This document shows, piece after piece, positions 53,383 through 61,746 of a DNA stretch of 64,000 nucleotides. The notes below the pieces were generated by a model. The model searched no databases and was not told the DNA's origin. It saw only the letters and a program-made list of their open reading frames with translations. Position 1 is the first letter of the stretch; each line of letters starts with the position of its first letter. The stretch lies in NCBI RefSeq assembly GCF_030954495.1, contig NZ_JAVHUW010000084.1:86035-150034 (forward strand), in the 5' to 3' direction. Source of the stretch: Candidatus Desulfosporosinus nitrosoreducens (lineage in GTDB: Bacteria; Bacillota; Desulfitobacteriia; Desulfitobacteriales; Desulfitobacteriaceae). A program made the position numbers and the translations under genes.

Positions 53383-54249
53383 ATGGACTTTAAATGTACG
53401 GGAGACGAACTTGAGCAAATCCCGGAAGAAGTGTTGAGAAAAACGGGCCTTACCCTTCCGGAAGCCCATAGTGATAAAGCAAGTATGGCGGTTTTGGCCG
53501 GAGAACTGCGCAAACAGCGCCGGGATGTCATTGCCAGGGTTCCGTTTTGTGTAACTGTAGAAGCGGAAGCTTACGGCGCCCGGATTAAGCTTGGCAGCGC
53601 CTTGAGCGGACCGAGGGTTGCGGAGTATATATTTTCTTCAATTGAGGAAATGTCCGCAATCCGGGAATTAAATCTGCAAAAAGGCCGCATTCAAGAGGTT
53701 TTGGCCGCCGTGGAAATTTTGGCCCGGTCGGGAGAGAAAGTCGCGCTGAGTGTTGAGGGACCGTTCACTATTTTGTCATCCTTGATTGACCCATTGGTTT
53801 TTTACAAAGGTTTGCGGAAAGATCCGGGGCGAATCCTAGAAATATTGTCGGTGATTGAAGAAGGGATCATTCGCTATAGCCTTGAAGGGATGGCGAGAGG
53901 GGCGTCTATTATTTCCTATGCGGACCCGGTCGGAGCCATAGGTATCGTAGGCCCCAAAGTATATCGTGACTACAGCGGTCCGGCAAGCCGGGGAGTTCTT
54001 AAAGGAATTCAGGATATGAGCGGTAAAGTGCTTATCCACCTTTGCGGCAAAACCTCAACCGCTCTGGAAAAAACAGAGCTGGCAAAATCCTACGCCATAG
54101 CAACAGAACAAGGCCTGACATATGGTCAAGCCTTGTTGAATTTACTTGATAAGGCAACTGAGCCTGTTTTAGTGGGGCATCGCTGTATCAAAGCAAGTTT
54201 AAACAAAATGGATACCTCTGTCCTGTGGGGGATTAAACTAATTAGCTAG
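53383..54249 (+). CDS. UroD-family methyltransferase-like protein 3 (short)
   Basis: A 288-residue member of the same UroD superfamily. It keeps VPFCVTVEAEAYGARIKLG, VEGPFTILSSLIDPL, the zinc-site LIHLCGKTSTAL and the late Cys in VGHRCIKAS. It is shorter than copies 1 and 2 by ~45-60 residues, mainly at the N-terminus and in the middle. ATG 53383 follows AAGGAGGGATGAGG. It is 162 bp after the permease, across an AT-rich gap, and could be a separate transcript. Its opening MDFKCTGDELEQIPEEVL is seen in MtaA-type proteins of unknown substrate. Confidence 0.8.
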   Translation: MDFKCTGDELEQIPEEVLRKTGLTLPEAHSDKASMAVLAGELRKQRRDVIARVPFCVTVEAEAYGARIKLGSALSGPRVAEYIFSSIEEMSAIRELNLQKGRIQEVLAAVEILARSGEKVALSVEGPFTILSSLIDPLVFYKGLRKDPGRILEILSVIEEGIIRYSLEGMARGASIISYADPVGAIGIVGPKVYRDYSGPASRGVLKGIQDMSGKVLIHLCGKTSTALEKTELAKSYAIATEQGLTYGQALLNLLDKATEPVLVGHRCIKASLNKMDTSVLWGIKLIS

Positions 54250-54326
54250 CCTTTATTAAGTATTAGGTTACGCTTGAGTCCCTCTGCAGGAAGAACAAAC
54301 CTGAAATTCCGTATGACGGAAAATTA

Positions 54327-54854
54327 TCATTTTACGTAGTTTACGACATCCATGTTTCTGGCGGTTGGAGCTTGAGCAGGATTGGCATCATAACCGACTA
54401 TCAGGCAGGCAACGCTGCGGTATCCTTCAGGAATTCCCAGGGCTTGTTTCACCATTTTGCCGGCATCACTTTCAATGAACCTTGTCGGAGAAACAATGTA
54501 GCGTGAGCCAAGTCCTAAAGCTGTAGCAGTTAAACTCATATTTTCGACGGCTATAGCACAATCCTGGTCAGCAAAGAGGGCCTCAATAGGGGCCGACATC
54601 ACTATCAGGGTTGGAGCGCCATATAAAGGGTTATATTCAGCTGGAGCACTCATTACAGTACGAACTCCGTCGTTTATTTGTTGAAGCAATTCTTGCTTTT
54701 GAACGACTGTAAAATGCCTGTTTTGCAGATTTCTTGCGGTTGGCCCGGCAATGCCGCAGGAAATAATCGTATCCCTGTCGCTATCTTTAATTTGTTGACC
54801 GGTATAACTTAATGTGCCCTTTCTTTTCATGATCGTCTCAATAGTTTGGTTCAT
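54327..54854 (-). CDS. Nitroreductase-family protein
   Basis: A 175-residue FMN-dependent fold. It has the N-terminal TIMKRKGTLSYTGQQI (the usual RRSxRxF segment is altered to KRKGTLSY), ISCGIAGPTARNLQNRHF, and the family phrase DQDCAIAVENMSLTATALGLGSRYI. It ends in IPEGYRSVACLIVGY. It likely uses NAD(P)H to reduce nitro or quinone compounds, or acts as a flavin reductase. Convergent to the third methyltransferase; a short TTCCGT/ACGGAA dyad at 54307-54321 separates the two. Confidence 0.87.
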   Translation of the reverse strand: MNQTIETIMKRKGTLSYTGQQIKDSDRDTIISCGIAGPTARNLQNRHFTVVQKQELLQQINDGVRTVMSAPAEYNPLYGAPTLIVMSAPIEALFADQDCAIAVENMSLTATALGLGSRYIVSPTRFIESDAGKMVKQALGIPEGYRSVACLIVGYDANPAQAPTARNMDVVNYVK

Positions 54855-54911
54855 AAAGATTCGCCCCCCATTAATTTTTTCATACTAATTTAATTATATC
54901 CTTATGATTTG

Positions 54912-54945
54912 ACACTGCAAGTTTGTATATTCCTGCAGTGTTTTT
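54912..54945 (+). terminator. Stem-loop with T-tract upstream of the DinB gene
   Basis: ACACTGCA (54912-54919) pairs with TGCAGTGT (54934-54941) and runs into TTTTT. There is no plus-strand gene directly before it, so it may be an attenuator of the DinB gene or chance. Confidence 0.4.
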
Positions 54946-55106
54946 GTTTGAATGCTGCCTTTAGGGCAGGAATTTTCAGGCATCTCCTAGAATCATAATT
55001 AATGGATCTGGCCTTAGCCAGGCAATTATCACGACTGCTGCTTCTCTTGCGAAACCGATCAGCTGCTGTGCTCACGGTAGGAAAGGAGGTATCCACAATT
55101 AATAAG

Positions 55107-55592
55107 ATGCAAATAGCCGAACTTTACGGTTATAATGATTGGGCCAACCTCAAATTGCTAAATGAAGTTGGTCAGTTGGAAGAAGAAGAATTTCTGCGCG
55201 ACTTATCCAGCAGTTACAATTCAATTCACACTACGATGCTGCATATTTTAGGCGCGGAAGAATTGTGGCTGTCGCGCTGGATGGGAGAGCAGGGTCGAGC
55301 CCTCTTAAACGCTGACGCTTTTCCAAGCTATCATTTGCTACTCGAACGCTGGAACAATTTTAGGAATCTGAGCAAGAATTATTTGATCGCCTTAACGGAA
55401 GAGGATTTAGGCGAGGTCATCAGTTATCAGAATTTAAAGGGAATACCTTATGCTTTGGAATTGTGGAAGCAGATGCTGCACGTAGTTAATCATTCCTCAT
55501 ATCACCGGGGCCAGATAGTTACGATGCTCAGGCAGCTGAAAAAACAACCGCCTTCCTTGGATTTAATAAATTATTATTTAACGCCCAGGTAG
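55107..55592 (+). CDS. DinB-family protein (YfiT-like metal-dependent)
   Basis: A 161-residue four-helix-bundle protein. The first line MQIAELYGYNDWANLKLL is the typical family start. The three His ligands are in MLHILGAEELW and HVVNHSSYHRGQI. Such proteins are putative thiol-dependent S-transferases or hydrolases. The frame is open to 55002, but homology begins at 55107. AAAGGAGG (55081-55088) lies 18 bp before this ATG, which is too far; an ATT at 55098 would fit better. So the exact start is open. Confidence 0.8.
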   Translation: MQIAELYGYNDWANLKLLNEVGQLEEEEFLRDLSSSYNSIHTTMLHILGAEELWLSRWMGEQGRALLNADAFPSYHLLLERWNNFRNLSKNYLIALTEEDLGEVISYQNLKGIPYALELWKQMLHVVNHSSYHRGQIVTMLRQLKKQPPSLDLINYYLTPR

Positions 55593-55678
55593 CAGAGGTG
55601 AGCATGTTTTTAAGAATGAAGTAATACGCTTTGCCATAATCGTGTATTTTAAGAATTATTTTAAGGGAGGGAACAATT

Positions 55679-55882
55679 ATGCCTTTTATTAAATTGGAAG
55701 CCGGTATTATTGACAAAGAGAAAAAAGAGAAACTGATTAGTGAATTCACTAAAATTGCCAGTGAAACTTTAGGAATTCCTCAAGAAGCTTTTGTTGTCCT
55801 TATTAAAGAAAACTCCATGGATAACTGGGGCACAGGGGGAAAAATACTGAGTAACGTATTGGCGGAAAGAGAAAAGAAATAA
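55679..55882 (+). CDS. 4-oxalocrotonate tautomerase-family protein
   Basis: A 67-residue protein. The catalytic Pro1 follows the initiator Met (MPFIKLEAG). The middle (KEKLISEFTKIASETLGIP) and the end (VLIKENSMDNWGTGGK) match the small tautomerase subunits. ATG 55679 follows AAGGGAGGG. The substrate is unknown. The family arginine pair is not obvious, so activity is uncertain. Confidence 0.87.
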   Translation: MPFIKLEAGIIDKEKKEKLISEFTKIASETLGIPQEAFVVLIKENSMDNWGTGGKILSNVLAEREKK

Positions 55883-55996
55883 TTGTCCCGGACTGAAAAC
55901 CGTCAGGTTTTTGGGCACTCTGACAAGTTAGGCTGACATGTGCCTGGAACTATTTCATAATTTCAGGAAATATGAAGTAGTTTTTTTATGGCATTT

Positions 55997-56503
55997 TCAT
56001 TCTTGCCGGGCTCGTTCTAAAGCCTGAATAGCCGTAGTTAGATCTTCTTTACTGCTTTCTAATTGTGTTCGACTGAAATCTCCCACATTCTGCAGACTGT
56101 CTTTCATCTCATAGAGAGATGACGTGAGAAAAGTGGTGGCTTGTGCTAAATCGCTGAGTTTTTGATTGTCAGCGGCAGAATTATTTAAAGCGTTGGCGTT
56201 GACATCATCAGTTAAAGCTGATTGATATAAGGCGTCTAAATGGGTAATCATTTCCTTCTTGCTCAGGGGTTTAGATGAACTTATTAAAGTTTGATATTGT
56301 TTCAAAATATCGTTAAGAGAAACGACGATTTGGTCGATATTCATAGTAGGAGTTGCTAACGCCGAATCAGTGTCTGAAAAGTCCTGCCATCCCATAGATT
56401 TAGATGAATCAGCTAACCTTACCAGGGCAGTAGCTATAAAGAGTAAACTTATTATACCTGCGATGACAAGCTTTTTACGTTCTTTGCCGGATACTGAAAA
56501 CAT
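55997..56503 (-). CDS. Membrane-anchored helical protein, unknown function
   Basis: A 168-residue protein. One N-terminal span (KLVIAGIISLLFIATALVRL) is followed by an extracytoplasmic, mostly helical part with many Ser/Asp/Gln residues (SLNDILKQYQTLISSSKPLS, LAQATTFLTSSLYEMKDSL). No known domain. GGGAGG lies nine bases before the ATG at 56503; the in-frame Met at 56536 lacks such a site. It is a single gene, upstream of repeat A copy 2. Perhaps a sensor or cell-surface helper; not assigned. Confidence 0.6.
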   Translation of the reverse strand: MFSVSGKERKKLVIAGIISLLFIATALVRLADSSKSMGWQDFSDTDSALATPTMNIDQIVVSLNDILKQYQTLISSSKPLSKKEMITHLDALYQSALTDDVNANALNNSAADNQKLSDLAQATTFLTSSLYEMKDSLQNVGDFSRTQLESSKEDLTTAIQALERARQE

Positions 56504-56691
56504 AGCGTATGGCCTCCCGTTTGCATTTATTTCCAAAAATTTAGCTTAGAATTGACTTTTGAGCTTCCTTCATACGAGATGTAATTTTGTCCCTTCAGCT
56601 ATAACTATTGAAATAAAATGCAAATTATACCATTTATAAAACTAAAGTTGGATTAAGTTACTACCTCCTCAGTGAGAGTTGGAGTATATTT

Positions 56692-56823
56692 TTATTCGCT
56701 GACTAATCCGCGCTAAGACTCCCGCTTCGGCAAGCGGTGAGTTAAGAGCGGCTAAGTCCCTGGATAAAGGCGACTAAGATTCAGCTGGAGTTAAAACTCC
56801 ACTTGAATCAAGTCTTCTTTATC
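56692..56823 (+). repeat. Repeat A, copy 2
   Basis: About 132 bp from TTATTC to CTTTATCG, with the same order of stems as copy 1 (CGCGCT/AGAGCGG, CGCTTCGGCAAGCG apical hairpin, GGATAA, then GATTCAGCTGGAG / CTCCACTTGAATC). It lies 43 bp upstream of the M28 peptidase gene. Confidence 0.85.
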
Positions 56824-56866
56824 GCAATGGTCAAGTACTTACCATTTAGCCGGGAGGACATTCGAG

Positions 56867-57907
56867 ATGCCAACAAGAAGGGGTTTCATAAAATGCATGT
56901 TAGGGTTAGGTACAGCATTACTGCCTTGGTACAGTTGGCCGAATTCACTTAAGCCACTTCAAGCTGCATCCACCTTTATAGATACAAGCAATTCGCAGAA
57001 GAAAACTGTCAATAATGTTGCTCAAACAGATATGTCCTACCTGAACAGGACAGCAATGGAAGATATTTTGAGCCTTACACATCCTGAGTTGCAAGGACGC
57101 CGGGGCGGAACGGTCGGTGAAGAAAAGGCGGCGGCTTATCTTGTAGCTCAAATGAAAGGTTTGGGCTTAGAGCCTTTAGGTGATTTAGCAGGCAAGCAAA
57201 CGCGTGATTACTTAAACGTTTTCACAGTTTATCCTGTAGTCGAAGAGTTTTATAATGGCCGTCTAACATTCCGTGCAGGGAAACCTGATGATCTCCGCAC
57301 TCCCAGTGCCAATGTCATTGGAGGGTTAATGGCAGCGGATAGCCAGGAATCGGTCATCTTATCAGCTCATTATGACCATCTGGGTATTTTTAACGGTAAC
57401 CTCTATCCCGGGGCGAATGACAATGCTTCCGGGGTGGGCTGCATTCTCGATGTCATGCGGCGCTTAATTAAGGAAAAAACGAAACCTAAACGCAATGTAG
57501 TATTGGCTTTCTGGAGCGCGGAGGAAATGGGATTTGTAGGTTCTTATTCCTTCATACAAAAGCCAACTTTTTCTCTGCAGGGAATACATGCGGTTTTTAA
57601 CGTAGACACTGTGGGAAATGGTCCGCTGGAGGAATTTGCTTTGTGGGCCAATAGTGACAATAGGGCGCTGCAAGCGATTCAGGCTGCCGCTGAGAGTAAA
57701 GCAAATGCTCAATTAACACCCAATAACGGCTACAATAGTGATCAGGTTTATTTTAACTTGGATCATGTTCCGGCTGTCACCTTAATGGCCCGGGACTGGC
57801 TTGTCAAAAACCATACGCCGGAAGATGTTCCCGATCTCATCAATCCCCAAAAAATTGCTCTTGCCGGTGATATTCTTTATGATGCTGTGCAGAAACTAAT
57901 CGTTTAA
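56867..57907 (+). CDS. Tat-exported M28-family aminopeptidase
   Basis: A 346-residue exported zinc peptidase. The N-terminus has a twin-arginine-type signal (PTRRGFIKCMLGLGTALLPW). The M28 core shows SAHYDHLGIF (His and Asp ligands), GANDNASGVGCIL (bridging Asp), FWSAEEMGFVGSY (catalytic Glu pair) and NVDTVGNG. It probably removes N-terminal residues from extracellular peptides. ATG 56867 has upstream GGGAGGA. Its end overlaps the convergent GNAT gene by 12 bp. Confidence 0.88.
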   Translation: MPTRRGFIKCMLGLGTALLPWYSWPNSLKPLQAASTFIDTSNSQKKTVNNVAQTDMSYLNRTAMEDILSLTHPELQGRRGGTVGEEKAAAYLVAQMKGLGLEPLGDLAGKQTRDYLNVFTVYPVVEEFYNGRLTFRAGKPDDLRTPSANVIGGLMAADSQESVILSAHYDHLGIFNGNLYPGANDNASGVGCILDVMRRLIKEKTKPKRNVVLAFWSAEEMGFVGSYSFIQKPTFSLQGIHAVFNVDTVGNGPLEEFALWANSDNRALQAIQAAAESKANAQLTPNNGYNSDQVYFNLDHVPAVTLMARDWLVKNHTPEDVPDLINPQKIALAGDILYDAVQKLIV

Positions 57908-58462
57908 AAGAACCATATGAATGTGGTCTTCCCATTTACCGTTAATTCGCAGGTATTTTTTAGCTAAGCCTTCGTTATAAAATCCCAGCTTTTCCACCAC
58001 TCTCATTGATCTCAGATTGCGGGGCAGTATATTTGCTTCAATGCGATGAAGCCCCATAGTTTTGAAAGCAAATTCAATAACCTTCTCTAAAGCTTCGGTC
58101 ATATAGCCCTGATTGACTTCCTCTCCGTCTAATCTATACCCGAGATGACAGGAGAGAAAAGCTCCGTAAACAATATTATTTAAGGCTATTGAGCCAATGG
58201 TTCTGGAAAGTCCGTCACTTTTTTTAAAAAGCCAGACTCGAAATGTCCCGCCTTTCATTATGCGGGACATTTCCTCGTGCACCACTTCCTGCTGGTAAGG
58301 CAGCGTATAGAATTCAGGATCTTTTACCGGTTCCCATTCCTTAAGAAACTCCATATTGCGTTTAAAATAATCCAATATTACGTCTGCAAAGTTTTCATCT
58401 AAAACCTTTAGTACCAGACGATCAGTGTCTAAGCTTAGTTCTCTAAAATTCAGGCCATCCAC
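57896..58462 (-). CDS. GNAT-family N-acetyltransferase (RimJ/RimL-like)
   Basis: A 188-residue acetyl-CoA-dependent transferase: FRELSLDTDRLVLKVLDEN at the start, LGYRLDGEEVNQGYMTEAL (acetyl-CoA loop) in the middle and NLRSMRVVEKLGFYNEGL near the end, the last as expected of RimJ/RimL proteins that acetylate ribosomal protein N-termini or similar. AGGAGGATACGC precedes the ATG at 58462. It is a single gene. Confidence 0.88.
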   Translation of the reverse strand: MDGLNFRELSLDTDRLVLKVLDENFADVILDYFKRNMEFLKEWEPVKDPEFYTLPYQQEVVHEEMSRIMKGGTFRVWLFKKSDGLSRTIGSIALNNIVYGAFLSCHLGYRLDGEEVNQGYMTEALEKVIEFAFKTMGLHRIEANILPRNLRSMRVVEKLGFYNEGLAKKYLRINGKWEDHIHMVLLND

Positions 58463-58575
58463 GAGCGTATCCTCCTGCTCTAAGTATATTGCCTTCTCAT
58501 TTTACCAGATATTACAACAATTAGAACCCCCTAATTTGGAGCAAACTATTTAAGATCAAGAATGGGGGGAAGATC

Positions 58576-59178
58576 TTGGCATCGTTTATTAAGCTAATAG
58601 ATTCTTGGCAGAGAATCGGTAAAATGAAGGATTCAATAACGATTGGACTTCTGGGAGGTTTGATAGGGACAATTTTTATGGATATCTCGAATCTCTTAAT
58701 ATTTAAGGCAGGGAAAACCGAGGCCTTGTATGGACATATAGCGGGTGGTTTATTTGTAGCTCCTTACAGAACGAGAAGTCCCAAGAATTTCATTTTGGGC
58801 CAAATGGCCCATCTGGGCATAGGTTCAATTTGGGGAACTATATTGACCTATCTTTTAAAGAAAACCGGCAAAGATCATTATCTCTTGAAAGGTTTATTTA
58901 TATCTATCTTCACTCTTGGCAGTCTTGTTGGCGGGCAAAAGCTGGGATTCTTAAAAAAATTCGGGCTCACCAAGACTTTCTATTCAGCCGTCTGGAACCA
59001 TTTTGTCTATGGGTTAGTTTCGGCGCAGGCTATAGTAATGCTGGCAGATCCAGCAATATTTTCTTCATCACAGAGTAGGCCTAGGGAGAGATGCCAACAA
59101 ATTAGGCCAAAAGTCAATTATCCTTATTCGGTTAGCTCAGAGAATGGACTTGATCAGTTTATAACGGACCGCGTCTAA
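58576..59178 (+). CDS. Membrane protein, unknown function
   Basis: A 200-residue protein with about four hydrophobic segments (ITIGLLGGLIGTIFMDISNL, MAHLGIGSIWGTILTYLL, GLFISIFTLGSLVGG, HFVYGLVSAQAIVML) and a polar C-terminal tail of ~45 residues. TTG 58576 follows GGGGGAAG. I do not recognise the family. It lies upstream of cobalamin riboswitch 2, but the riboswitch begins 60 bp after its stop and controls the following genes. Confidence 0.6.
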   Translation: MASFIKLIDSWQRIGKMKDSITIGLLGGLIGTIFMDISNLLIFKAGKTEALYGHIAGGLFVAPYRTRSPKNFILGQMAHLGIGSIWGTILTYLLKKTGKDHYLLKGLFISIFTLGSLVGGQKLGFLKKFGLTKTFYSAVWNHFVYGLVSAQAIVMLADPAIFSSSQSRPRERCQQIRPKVNYPYSVSSENGLDQFITDRV

Positions 59179-59237
59179 AACTAGGATTGACAAATTAATT
59201 GAATTATTCTATCATTGGGGTAATTAAATACATATTT

Positions 59238-59385
59238 TTAGGTGCCCATAAGGGATAATAGGGAACCAGGTTAAATTCCTGGACGGACCCACCACTGTAA
59301 TTGGATGTTGAAAATGTACATTTGCCACTGGGGTAACTGGGAAGGCGTACATTTGAGTCCATAAGTCAGGAGACCTGCCTGTAAA
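59238..59385 (+). promoter_or_regulatory. Cobalamin riboswitch 2 (ECF transporter)
   Basis: Conserved blocks in order: GGTGCCC, GGGAACCAGGTTAAATTCCTGG, CCCACCACTGTAA, GCCACTGGGGTAACTGGGAAGG and the B12 box AAGTCAGGAGACCTGCCTG. It ends 23 bp before a terminator, which precedes the transporter ATPase gene. Confidence 0.93.
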
Positions 59386-59407
59386 TAATTCAAAAGGACA
59401 ATGGTAA

Positions 59408-59437
59408 AGTTCTAGCTTTTAAAGCTAGAACTTTTTA
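59408..59437 (+). terminator. Riboswitch-controlled terminator before the ECF operon
   Basis: AGTTCTAGCTTT and AAGCTAGAACT form a stem followed by TTTTTATTTTT. Outer AATGGTAAA/TTTACCATT can extend it. This is the typical expression platform for transcription control by the riboswitch. Confidence 0.85.
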
Positions 59438-59460
59438 TTTTTACCATTTTAGGAGTGACT

Positions 59461-60993
59461 ATGGATACAATTGCCAAGATCAAAATTGATAAACTTTCAT
59501 TTCCCAATGAAAAAGAGCCTGCCTTGAAAAACATTAACTTTGAAATTAAGCGAGGGGACTTCATTGCTATCACCGGAGGGGTGGCTTCCGGCAAATCGGT
59601 TTTGCTGCATTCCCTTACAGGCGCTATTCCCCATTATTATAATGCGGAATTAACCGGTAAGGTAACGATCTTAGGGCAAGACGTTAAGGGAGTAAGTCTC
59701 AATCAAATGTCCGATTATGTGGGATATATGATGCAGGAACCCCATAATCAAATTGTTAGTGTGGATGTCTACGAGGATGTTGCCTTTGGTCTCGCCAATC
59801 TGGAAGTTCCGTCTGAGCAAATTGAGCAGATTGTCAATAAGACTTTGGAATTCGTGGGTTTAGCAGGCTATGCCCAAAGACAGACTGCTGCGCTTTCCGG
59901 AGGTCAGGCCCAACGCCTGGTTTTGGCAGGCGTTTTAGCCCTTAATGCTCCAATTTTGATTCTGGATCAACCGACCGCCGAGCTTGATCCACAGGGCCGC
60001 TGGGAGATTTATAAGCGCTTAAGCCAGCTTAACAAAACTCAAAATTTAACGATTGTTATGGTTATGGATCGAATTGAAGAAGTTCTCAGTTATGCGAACC
60101 GAGTCGTTTATCTTAAAGATGGTGAAATTATCCGAGAGTATTCGCCCAGGGAATATTACAACGAGCAAATCTTGCCTCGAAAAAGAAGCTTAGAATACGC
60201 TGCGGATTTGGTAAAAGACAACGGAGGCTTTAAGGAAAGTATCGCTAAAATCTCTAATGTTTCTTATCGTTACAAAAATGATCAGGCAGGTTGTGAAGAT
60301 ATTAATTTAGAGATTTTTAAGGGAGATTTTTTGTCAATCATTGGCGTCAACGGATCGGGAAAATCGACTTTAGCTAAATTGCTTGTTGGTTTACTAAAGC
60401 CATGTCAAGGGGAAATTACCCTGTTCAACCGGCCTATGAATAAAAAAAACCTGGCGGAAATCCGCAGCAAGATGGGTTTCGTGTTTCAAAATCCTGACCA
60501 TCAGATTTTTGCCGGCACTTTGGAAGAAGAGGTTGGATTTTCGCTGAAGTTAAGAGGTGAAGGAAGTGAAGCAATTGCCCGGAGGGTTGAAGAGTGTTTG
60601 GAGTTCGTTGGACTGTCGGATTACCAGAAAAAGCATCCTCAGCGTTTAAGCCGTGGTCAGAGGCAGCTTTTAGCGCTGGCCTCCATCCTCGCAGGTGATC
60701 CGCAATTCATCATTGCCGATGAACCGACTTCGGGACTTGACGATAACCAGGGGTATATGATTATGAATAAACTTTATGACTTATCGCAAAAAGGCAAAAC
60801 AATTTTGTTGATAACCCACGATCTGACTCTGGCCCGGGTTTATTCCAACCGCTTAGTGGCCCTCAATAACCATCGCCTTCAATACGATATTGCTGTAAAA
60901 GATCTTGCGGAACATTATGCAGCCTTTAAAGATATCGGCTTGAATTTTCGGGACAATGCTCTATCCGGAGGGGTGCAGGATGAGGCTTTTTAA
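59461..60993 (+). CDS. ECF transporter double ATPase (two fused NBDs)
   Basis: A 510-residue fusion of two ABC ATPases. NBD1: Walker A with Lys45, signature LSGGQ (145-149), Walker B ILILDQPTAELDP with Gln170 in place of the catalytic Glu, and VMVMDRIEE with Asp203 where the H-loop His should be. NBD2: Walker A with Lys301, signature LSRGQ (396-400), intact Glu421 and His453. One site is thus complete and one degenerate. ATG 59461 sits five bases after AGGAG. It drives uptake by the EcfT and S-component partners; the B12 riboswitch upstream suggests cobalamin or a precursor. Confidence 0.9.
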   Translation: MDTIAKIKIDKLSFPNEKEPALKNINFEIKRGDFIAITGGVASGKSVLLHSLTGAIPHYYNAELTGKVTILGQDVKGVSLNQMSDYVGYMMQEPHNQIVSVDVYEDVAFGLANLEVPSEQIEQIVNKTLEFVGLAGYAQRQTAALSGGQAQRLVLAGVLALNAPILILDQPTAELDPQGRWEIYKRLSQLNKTQNLTIVMVMDRIEEVLSYANRVVYLKDGEIIREYSPREYYNEQILPRKRSLEYAADLVKDNGGFKESIAKISNVSYRYKNDQAGCEDINLEIFKGDFLSIIGVNGSGKSTLAKLLVGLLKPCQGEITLFNRPMNKKNLAEIRSKMGFVFQNPDHQIFAGTLEEEVGFSLKLRGEGSEAIARRVEECLEFVGLSDYQKKHPQRLSRGQRQLLALASILAGDPQFIIADEPTSGLDDNQGYMIMNKLYDLSQKGKTILLITHDLTLARVYSNRLVALNNHRLQYDIAVKDLAEHYAAFKDIGLNFRDNALSGGVQDEAF

Positions 60994-61717
60994 ACTTGAT
61001 CCCAGGACTAAGTTAGTATGGTATGTCCTGATAATTTACTTTGCCCTGAGTTGTCAAACCGCCGTTCAGTTGGGTCTGGTTTTGTTAGGCTGCCTGATGT
61101 CTTCTCTTGTTCTGTCTCTTTCCTTAAAACAGTATAAGATTATGATCTTGATCATGTTGCTTTTGGGACTTCAGATCTTGGTTGTGCAGTTAATCTTTTG
61201 CCGGGAAGGCGTTCTGATCTATCAGTGGGGAATCTTGAAAATTTACAGTCAGGCGATCCCTTTAGCCCTTACCGGCATTTTAAAAGCAACCCTCATTTTT
61301 TACGCCAGTATGCAATTTTTCACCTCGGCTTCTCCTCAAGACTTTACTTTAATGCTTATAAAATTCCGCATTCCTTACCGCTTTGCTATGCTGGTGGGGC
61401 TTGGCGTCCGTTTCTTCCCGCTGATGAAAGCCGAATATGTATCGATTCTGGACAGCCAACGTACCAGAGGCTTAAAAATGGAAAATGTCTGGGATGACCT
61501 TAAAGCAATTATTCCAACCTTTCTGCCTTTTTTATACCGGGCCGTACGGCGCTCGACAGAAATAGCGCTGGCCATGGAGCTGAAAGGTTATGGAAGAAAT
61601 AAAACCCGGACTTTTTCCAGGACTTTAACAATGCAGTATCAGGATATTGTCTTAATTGCAGCGATGTTATTGGTAATAAGCATCAGCCTTGCCGGCAGGT
61701 TATTACCGTTAATATAA
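60980..61717 (+). CDS. ecfT: ECF transporter transmembrane component EcfT
   Basis: A 245-residue membrane protein that begins MRLFKLDPRTKLVWYVLIIY, with four to six spans and the coupling motif regions in SQRTRGLK and ELKGYGRNKTR. It connects the double ATPase to the S component. ATG 60980 lies behind GGAGGGG and overlaps the ATPase end by 14 bp. Confidence 0.9.
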   Translation: MRLFKLDPRTKLVWYVLIIYFALSCQTAVQLGLVLLGCLMSSLVLSLSLKQYKIMILIMLLLGLQILVVQLIFCREGVLIYQWGILKIYSQAIPLALTGILKATLIFYASMQFFTSASPQDFTLMLIKFRIPYRFAMLVGLGVRFFPLMKAEYVSILDSQRTRGLKMENVWDDLKAIIPTFLPFLYRAVRRSTEIALAMELKGYGRNKTRTFSRTLTMQYQDIVLIAAMLLVISISLAGRLLPLI

Positions 61718-61746
61718 TCCTTAAAAAATTCAGGAGGAGAATTTTG

